Source: Bacteroidetes/Chlorobi group bacterium ChocPot_Mid
Lineage (GTDB): Bacteria > Bacteroidota > Ignavibacteria > Kapaibacteriales > UBA2268
DNA length: 10,583 nucleotides
NCBI GenBank assembly: GCA_003731675.1
Contig: RCNQ01000212.1
Location: 1 to 10,583, forward strand
Direction of reading: 5' to 3'
Numbering within the stretch: the first letter of the stretch is position 1; every line of letters begins with the position of its first letter. Under the pieces are notes generated by a model. That model was given only the letters and a program-made list of their open reading frames with translations. It was not told the origin of the DNA and made no database searches. A program made the position numbers and the translations under genes. Below are positions 6,993 to 10,583 of this stretch, one piece after another.

Positions 6993-8843
6993 ATGATAAC
7001 ACAGAAAGATTTTTTAAAAGAACTAAATTCTAAGCCATTGCTTTTTGATGGAGCAATGGGTACTGAGATATATAAAAGAGGAGTTTTCATTAATAAATGT
7101 TATGATGAGTTAAACCTAACAAATCCTAACTTAATTAAGCAGATTCATATTGATTATAAAAAAGCAGGTGCTGATGTTATCGAAACAAACACATTCGGTG
7201 CTAATCGTTACAAACTAAAAAACCATTTGCTACAAGACAAAGTTTATGAAATAAATTTTCAAGCAGCAAGTATTGCTTTGGAAGTTGCTGATAATGAAAT
7301 TTATGTTGCAGGTGCAATCGGTCCTTTGGGAGTTCAAATGGAGCCATTGGGTCCTCTTGCCAAAGAAGAAGCGGTGGAAGCTTTCGAAGAGCAAGCAAAA
7401 GCTTTGCTTGAAGGAGGAGTGAATTTATTTGTTTTAGAAACCTTTATTTATCCAGAAGAATTAAATCAAGCAATAATAGCAGTCCGCAAAATTTGTGATT
7501 TGCCGATTATTGCAATGATGACTATTGATGAAGCAGGGAACTCTTTAACTGGGGCTTCACCTGAAGTTTTTGTGAAGCAACTCGAATCTTACGGGGCAGA
7601 TGTTATCGGAGTCAATTGTACAGTGGGACCCCACAGAATGCTTAATTGGCTTGAAAAGTCAAGGGGATTCACTAATCTTCCATTAGCTGTCATGCCCAAT
7701 GCAGGAAAACCGAGAAATATTGATGGAAGAAACATCTATCTTACATCTCCTGAATATTTGGGTGAATATGCGAAACATTTTATTCAAACCGGAGCCAATA
7801 TCATTGGTGGATGCTGCGGGACGAGTCCTGAGCATATTAAAGCAATGAGAAATTCATTGAATGCAATCAGACCAAACTATAGAAAAATCAATATAACAAG
7901 CATTGAGAAAATTATTTTACCCGATGTTAAAGTTATAGAACAAGAAAATAAATCGAGATTAGCGAGCAGGGTAAAAAACGGATATTTTATAAAATTAGTT
8001 GAACTTTTAGCACCACACGGTGTTTCAGCAACAAGTGAAATTGACAAAGCAAGAAATTTATATTATCAAGGTATAGATGCGATAAACATACCTGACGGAC
8101 CTCGTGCAAGCGCAAGAATGTCTGCGTTATCACTTGCATTGCAAATTCAAAGGGAAGTTGGAATTGAAGCAGTTTTGCATTACGTTTGCAGAGATAGGAA
8201 CGTTATTGGGATTCAATCAGATTTACTGGGTGCATATGCATTGGGTATAAAAAATATTTTAGCTATTACTGGTGACCCGCCAAAACTTGGCAACTATCCT
8301 GATGCTACTGGTGTATTCGATGTTGATTCGATTGGGTTGGTGAACATCCTTAACAGATTAAATCACGGGTTGGACATAGCAGGCAATCCTATTGGAAAGC
8401 CATCTGCATTCTTTGTTGGAGTTGGAGCTAATCCAGGAGCAATTAATTTAGATGAGGAAATTAAAAGATTGGAATGGAAAGTTGATGCAGGTGCTGAATT
8501 CATAATAACTCAACCAATTTTTGATATTAAAATACTTGAGAATTTCATTAAACGAATTGAGCATATCAGAAGACCATTGATTGCTGGGCTTTGGCCCTTG
8601 ACATCCATAAGAAATGCCGAGTTTATGAATAATGAAGTTCCTGGATGTAATGTACCTGAAAATATTATGAATCGTTTGAGGAAAGTCGAAGATAGTAAAG
8701 AAAAGAGTTTGCAGGAAGGTATCTCAATAGCAAGAGAAACTCTACATGAAATGTTGGGTGAAATCCAAGGTATCCAGATTTCTGCACCTTTTGGAAGAAT
8801 TCAAAGCGTATTTGATGTATTAGATGGATTTGTTTTTAAATAA
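6993..8843 (+). CDS. Bifunctional homocysteine S-methyltransferase / methylenetetrahydrofolate reductase
   Basis: This 616-residue two-domain protein has the architecture and length of Bacillus subtilis YitJ (about 612). Residues 1 to about 290 are a homocysteine S-methyltransferase barrel: LLFDGAMGTE at 17-25, ETNTFGANR, and the three zinc-binding cysteines Cys209 (GVNCTVGP) and Cys274/Cys275 (GGCCGTSP). Residues about 331-610 are a flavin-dependent methylenetetrahydrofolate reductase barrel: a Glu at 337 near its start, IPDGPRASARMS, the ITGDPPK loop with Asp428, and TQPIFD. The protein should make 5-methyl-THF and methylate homocysteine for methionine synthesis in the cytosol. It has no cobalamin or pterin-binding module, so the methyl donor used by the first domain is not settled. 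The start lacks a clear Shine-Dalgarno sequence. It is the first of three tightly packed plus-strand genes. The reductase start reads VELLAPHG, where I recall VE.xPPRG as common, a possible subfamily trait. Confidence 0.93.
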   Translation: MITQKDFLKELNSKPLLFDGAMGTEIYKRGVFINKCYDELNLTNPNLIKQIHIDYKKAGADVIETNTFGANRYKLKNHLLQDKVYEINFQAASIALEVADNEIYVAGAIGPLGVQMEPLGPLAKEEAVEAFEEQAKALLEGGVNLFVLETFIYPEELNQAIIAVRKICDLPIIAMMTIDEAGNSLTGASPEVFVKQLESYGADVIGVNCTVGPHRMLNWLEKSRGFTNLPLAVMPNAGKPRNIDGRNIYLTSPEYLGEYAKHFIQTGANIIGGCCGTSPEHIKAMRNSLNAIRPNYRKINITSIEKIILPDVKVIEQENKSRLASRVKNGYFIKLVELLAPHGVSATSEIDKARNLYYQGIDAINIPDGPRASARMSALSLALQIQREVGIEAVLHYVCRDRNVIGIQSDLLGAYALGIKNILAITGDPPKLGNYPDATGVFDVDSIGLVNILNRLNHGLDIAGNPIGKPSAFFVGVGANPGAINLDEEIKRLEWKVDAGAEFIITQPIFDIKILENFIKRIEHIRRPLIAGLWPLTSIRNAEFMNNEVPGCNVPENIMNRLRKVEDSKEKSLQEGISIARETLHEMLGEIQGIQISAPFGRIQSVFDVLDGFVFK

Positions 8844-8850
8844 AAATACT

Positions 8851-9387
8851 ATGATGAAAGTTGATAATAGAATTGAATTGGTAAAGGGAGATATAACAAA
8901 ACTTGAGGTTGATGCAGTGGTCAACGCTGCAAATAAATCCCTAAAAGGAGGTGGTGGGGTAGATGGTGCTATTCATCGTGCTGCAGGTCCGATTTTACAC
9001 GAACAGTGTATGATGATAATTAATAAAATGGGTGGTGAACTTCCTGTCGGAGAAGCAGCAATAACGCAAGCAGGTAATATGCCTTGTAAATATGTCATTC
9101 ACACAGTTGGTCCTATTTGGCGAGGAGGCAACAAAGGGGAGGACAGATTTTTAATAAAAGCATACCGCAGTTCATTACAATTAGCTGTTGATTTCGGTCT
9201 AAAAACTGTTGCATTCCCAAACATCAGCACAGGAATTTATGGATTTCCGAAAGATAAAGCGGCTGAAATTGCTGTTAATGAAGTTAACCGATTTTTATCC
9301 GAAAATAATTTTATTGAAAAAGTTATTTTCTGTTGCTTCGAAGATGATAATTACGAATTATACAGAAATCTGATTGAATCCAAATAA
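8851..9387 (+). CDS. ymdB: Macrodomain protein, YmdB-like O-acetyl-ADP-ribose deacetylase / ADP-ribosyl hydrolase
   Basis: This single macrodomain is very close in sequence pattern to E. coli YmdB throughout its length. Members bind ADP-ribose and hydrolyse O-acetyl-ADP-ribose or mono-ADP-ribose on proteins. Visible are the VKGDITKLEVDAVVNAAN start, the GGGGVDGAIHRAAGP loop with the catalytic-type Asn (27) and Asp (37, counted from the ATG at 8854), HTVGPIWRGG, and the phosphate loop NISTGIYGFP. The frame is open back to an ATG at 8824, but that overlaps the upstream gene by 20 nt. The tandem ATGs at 8851 and 8854 match the family start, and 8854 gives 177 residues, the length of YmdB. No clear Shine-Dalgarno sequence distinguishes them. 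It begins 7 nt after the methyltransferase/MTHFR stop, and its own stop overlaps the next start by one base (TAATG). A link to ADP-ribose metabolism of neighbouring genes is not visible. Confidence 0.93.
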   Translation: MMKVDNRIELVKGDITKLEVDAVVNAANKSLKGGGGVDGAIHRAAGPILHEQCMMIINKMGGELPVGEAAITQAGNMPCKYVIHTVGPIWRGGNKGEDRFLIKAYRSSLQLAVDFGLKTVAFPNISTGIYGFPKDKAAEIAVNEVNRFLSENNFIEKVIFCCFEDDNYELYRNLIESK

Positions 9388-10583
9388 TGATTATTATTAA
9401 GAAATCTATATCAATTTTATTATTGGGATTTGTCATCCTGAGCTTGTCGAAGGATGCTCTATCACAAGTACCAGCTGATAAGACAATCAGACTTTTAAAT
9501 TCTGATGTTCTTCAAGGTAGGGAAACACCTGAAGGACCAATGCGTGAGTACAGTGGTAATGTCAGATTGATGCATGGAAATGTACTCGTAACTTCAGATG
9601 TAGCATATCAATATTTTAATCTTAACAGGGCAGACTTAAGCGGTAATGTTATTATTAAGCAAAATGATATGATATTGAAAGCACCTTTAATAAATTATGA
9701 AGGTAATACAGGGATTGCTATTGCACCGAGAAATATTTTAATCGTTGACAGCAATGTTACTTTGACAGCAAACCGAGGAACATATAATACAAATACACTA
9801 ATGGCTGACTTCGAAGGCAAAGTTGTTATTTCTGACGAATCAGTTACGATAACAACAAAAAAAGCCAAATACAACAGAAGAACTCTTGAAAGTGATGCAT
9901 TTGGTGATGTGGTCGTTGATGATGATTCCGTCAAAATAACATCAAATTATTTGCATTACAACCGGAAAACAAAAGAAAGTCGAAATTATGGCAATGTCAT
10001 TATAAAAAGTAAATTTAACAATGTTTATCTAACAGGTGATACCGTTATCAATATTCCTGAAAAAAATTATACTTCAGCCAAGGGGAAACCTGTACTTTTT
10101 CAGATAGATTCTGTTAAAAAAAATGAAGGTGGATTATATTTTCCTGAATCTTATAAAAAAAATCAATGGGAATACGATACATTGACCATTTCTGCCGATA
10201 GTATGGAAGCTATACGAAAGCCTGATGATGAAAGATATTATTTTAATGGTAATGTCGAGATTGTCAAAGGGAATGTTTTTGCACGTTCTGAGAAAGCGAT
10301 ATTTTTCAAATCAAGTGATATGTTCTTTCTCGAAGGCAACCCTGTTGTGTGGTATGATTCAACTCAACTTCACGGTGATTCAATAATAGTCTATATACCA
10401 GATAATGAATTAAGCATGATTCATTCTTTTGGTAATGCAATAGCAGTATCAAGAGATGATACAATTGAAATAAACAGGAAAAATCAGATTGTCGGATACT
10501 CAATTAAAATCTTTTTTGATGATAAAAAAATTAGCAGGATTGAAGGATATGGAAATTCAAAAAGTCTATATTTTATGTCTTCA
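9387..10583 (+). CDS. OstA/LptA-like exported protein, C-terminus beyond window
   Basis: The frame opens with the ATG at 9387, which shares one base with the macrodomain stop, and runs 399 codons to the window edge without a stop. Residues 1-26 look like a Sec signal peptide: Lys5-Lys6, hydrophobic ISILLLGFVIL, and a plausible Ala24-Leu-Ser26 cleavage motif. There is no lipobox Cys. The mature part is beta-rich, with recurring G-N-V-x-I turns and T-S-D/N-x-x-x-Y segments typical of the OstA/LptA domain, which forms the periplasmic lipopolysaccharide bridge. The turn glycines recur every 29 residues (57, 86, 144, 173, 202, with Arg at 115; then 288 and 317). Being longer than LptA (about 185 residues), it resembles the long OstA-like proteins of Bacteroidota relatives, or an LptD N-terminus; the missing end would decide. 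Part of the signal peptide is encoded by a palindromic repeat element. Confidence 0.8.
   Translation, partial: MIIIKKSISILLLGFVILSLSKDALSQVPADKTIRLLNSDVLQGRETPEGPMREYSGNVRLMHGNVLVTSDVAYQYFNLNRADLSGNVIIKQNDMILKAPLINYEGNTGIAIAPRNILIVDSNVTLTANRGTYNTNTLMADFEGKVVISDESVTITTKKAKYNRRTLESDAFGDVVVDDDSVKITSNYLHYNRKTKESRNYGNVIIKSKFNNVYLTGDTVINIPEKNYTSAKGKPVLFQIDSVKKNEGGLYFPESYKKNQWEYDTLTISADSMEAIRKPDDERYYFNGNVEIVKGNVFARSEKAIFFKSSDMFFLEGNPVVWYDSTQLHGDSIIVYIPDNELSMIHSFGNAIAVSRDDTIEINRKNQIVGYSIKIFFDDKKISRIEGYGNSKSLYFMSS
9432..9457 (+). repeat. REP-like palindromic element inside the OstA-like signal peptide
   Basis: The arms CATCCT (9434-9439) and AGGATG (9451-9456) flank the core GAGCTTGTCGA. Twelve of the 23 bases are G or C, clearly richer than the AT-rich surroundings. 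I recall the same core with complementary arms as a dispersed intergenic repeat in several bacterial phyla, including Bacteroidota relatives; this is memory, not a search. Only one copy is in this window. Read in frame it encodes VILSLSKDA, part of the signal peptide of the OstA-like protein. Confidence 0.6.

Noticed and set aside
6890..7090. Minus-strand 66-codon frame across the methyltransferase start
   Set aside because: It overlaps the start of a clear gene, has no ribosome binding site that I can see and a low-complexity translation.
8824..8850. Upstream ATG for the macrodomain gene at 8824
   Set aside because: It overlaps the preceding gene by 20 nt and adds residues absent in YmdB. 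The ATGs at 8851/8854 match the family start and length.
9695..10503. Minus-strand frames within the OstA-like gene
   Set aside because: The plus-strand frame has a signal peptide and regular OstA repeats over its whole length, so the antisense frames are shadows.

Overview
The window is AT-rich bacterial DNA with ordinary, densely packed genes on both strands. No rRNA, tRNA, insertion sequence, CRISPR array or phage gene was seen. An outer-membrane OstA/LptA-type protein implies a Gram-negative (diderm) cell. The fermentative kinase/transferase pairs, low GC and gene style would fit an anaerobic or facultative member of the Bacteroidota/Chlorobiota (Ignavibacteria-like) side of the tree. This placement is inference from gene content; nothing here fixes the taxon.

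Left part, minus strand (6710 down to 1): one co-directional cluster, probably an operon, reads acetate kinase (ackA), phosphate acetyltransferase (pta), an aromatic amino acid/histidine ammonia-lyase, phosphate butyryltransferase (ptb) and butyrate kinase (buk). Gaps are 48, 45, 13 and 18 nt. After a 101-nt gap with two weak AT-rich hairpins comes a family 4 uracil-DNA glycosylase on the same strand, cut off by the window edge. The two kinases are paralogues of each other, as are the two acyltransferases. They are arranged as a mirror (kinase-transferase-lyase-transferase-kinase) around the lyase. Together they give two routes from acyl-CoA to acid plus ATP (acetate and butyrate or a similar short acid), with a deaminating lyase supplying carbon from an amino acid.

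Middle (6711-6992): a 282-nt, extremely AT-rich divergent promoter region without any recognisable riboswitch.

Right part, plus strand (6993 to the end): a bifunctional homocysteine S-methyltransferase/methylenetetrahydrofolate reductase, a YmdB-like macrodomain (ADP-ribose/O-acetyl-ADP-ribose hydrolase) and a long OstA/LptA-like exported protein that runs off the window. They are tightly packed (7-nt gap, then a TAATG stop/start overlap), so they are probably co-transcribed although functionally unrelated.

The most interesting points are: (1) a GC-richer palindromic element, resembling a dispersed REP-like repeat, lying in frame inside the signal peptide of the OstA-like protein; (2) Cys instead of Ser in the Ala-Ser-Gly triad that forms the MIO cofactor of the ammonia-lyase; (3) the mirror-ordered fermentation operon built around that lyase; and (4) an exact 29-residue periodicity in the OstA-like protein. 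I found no convincing wholly new system.
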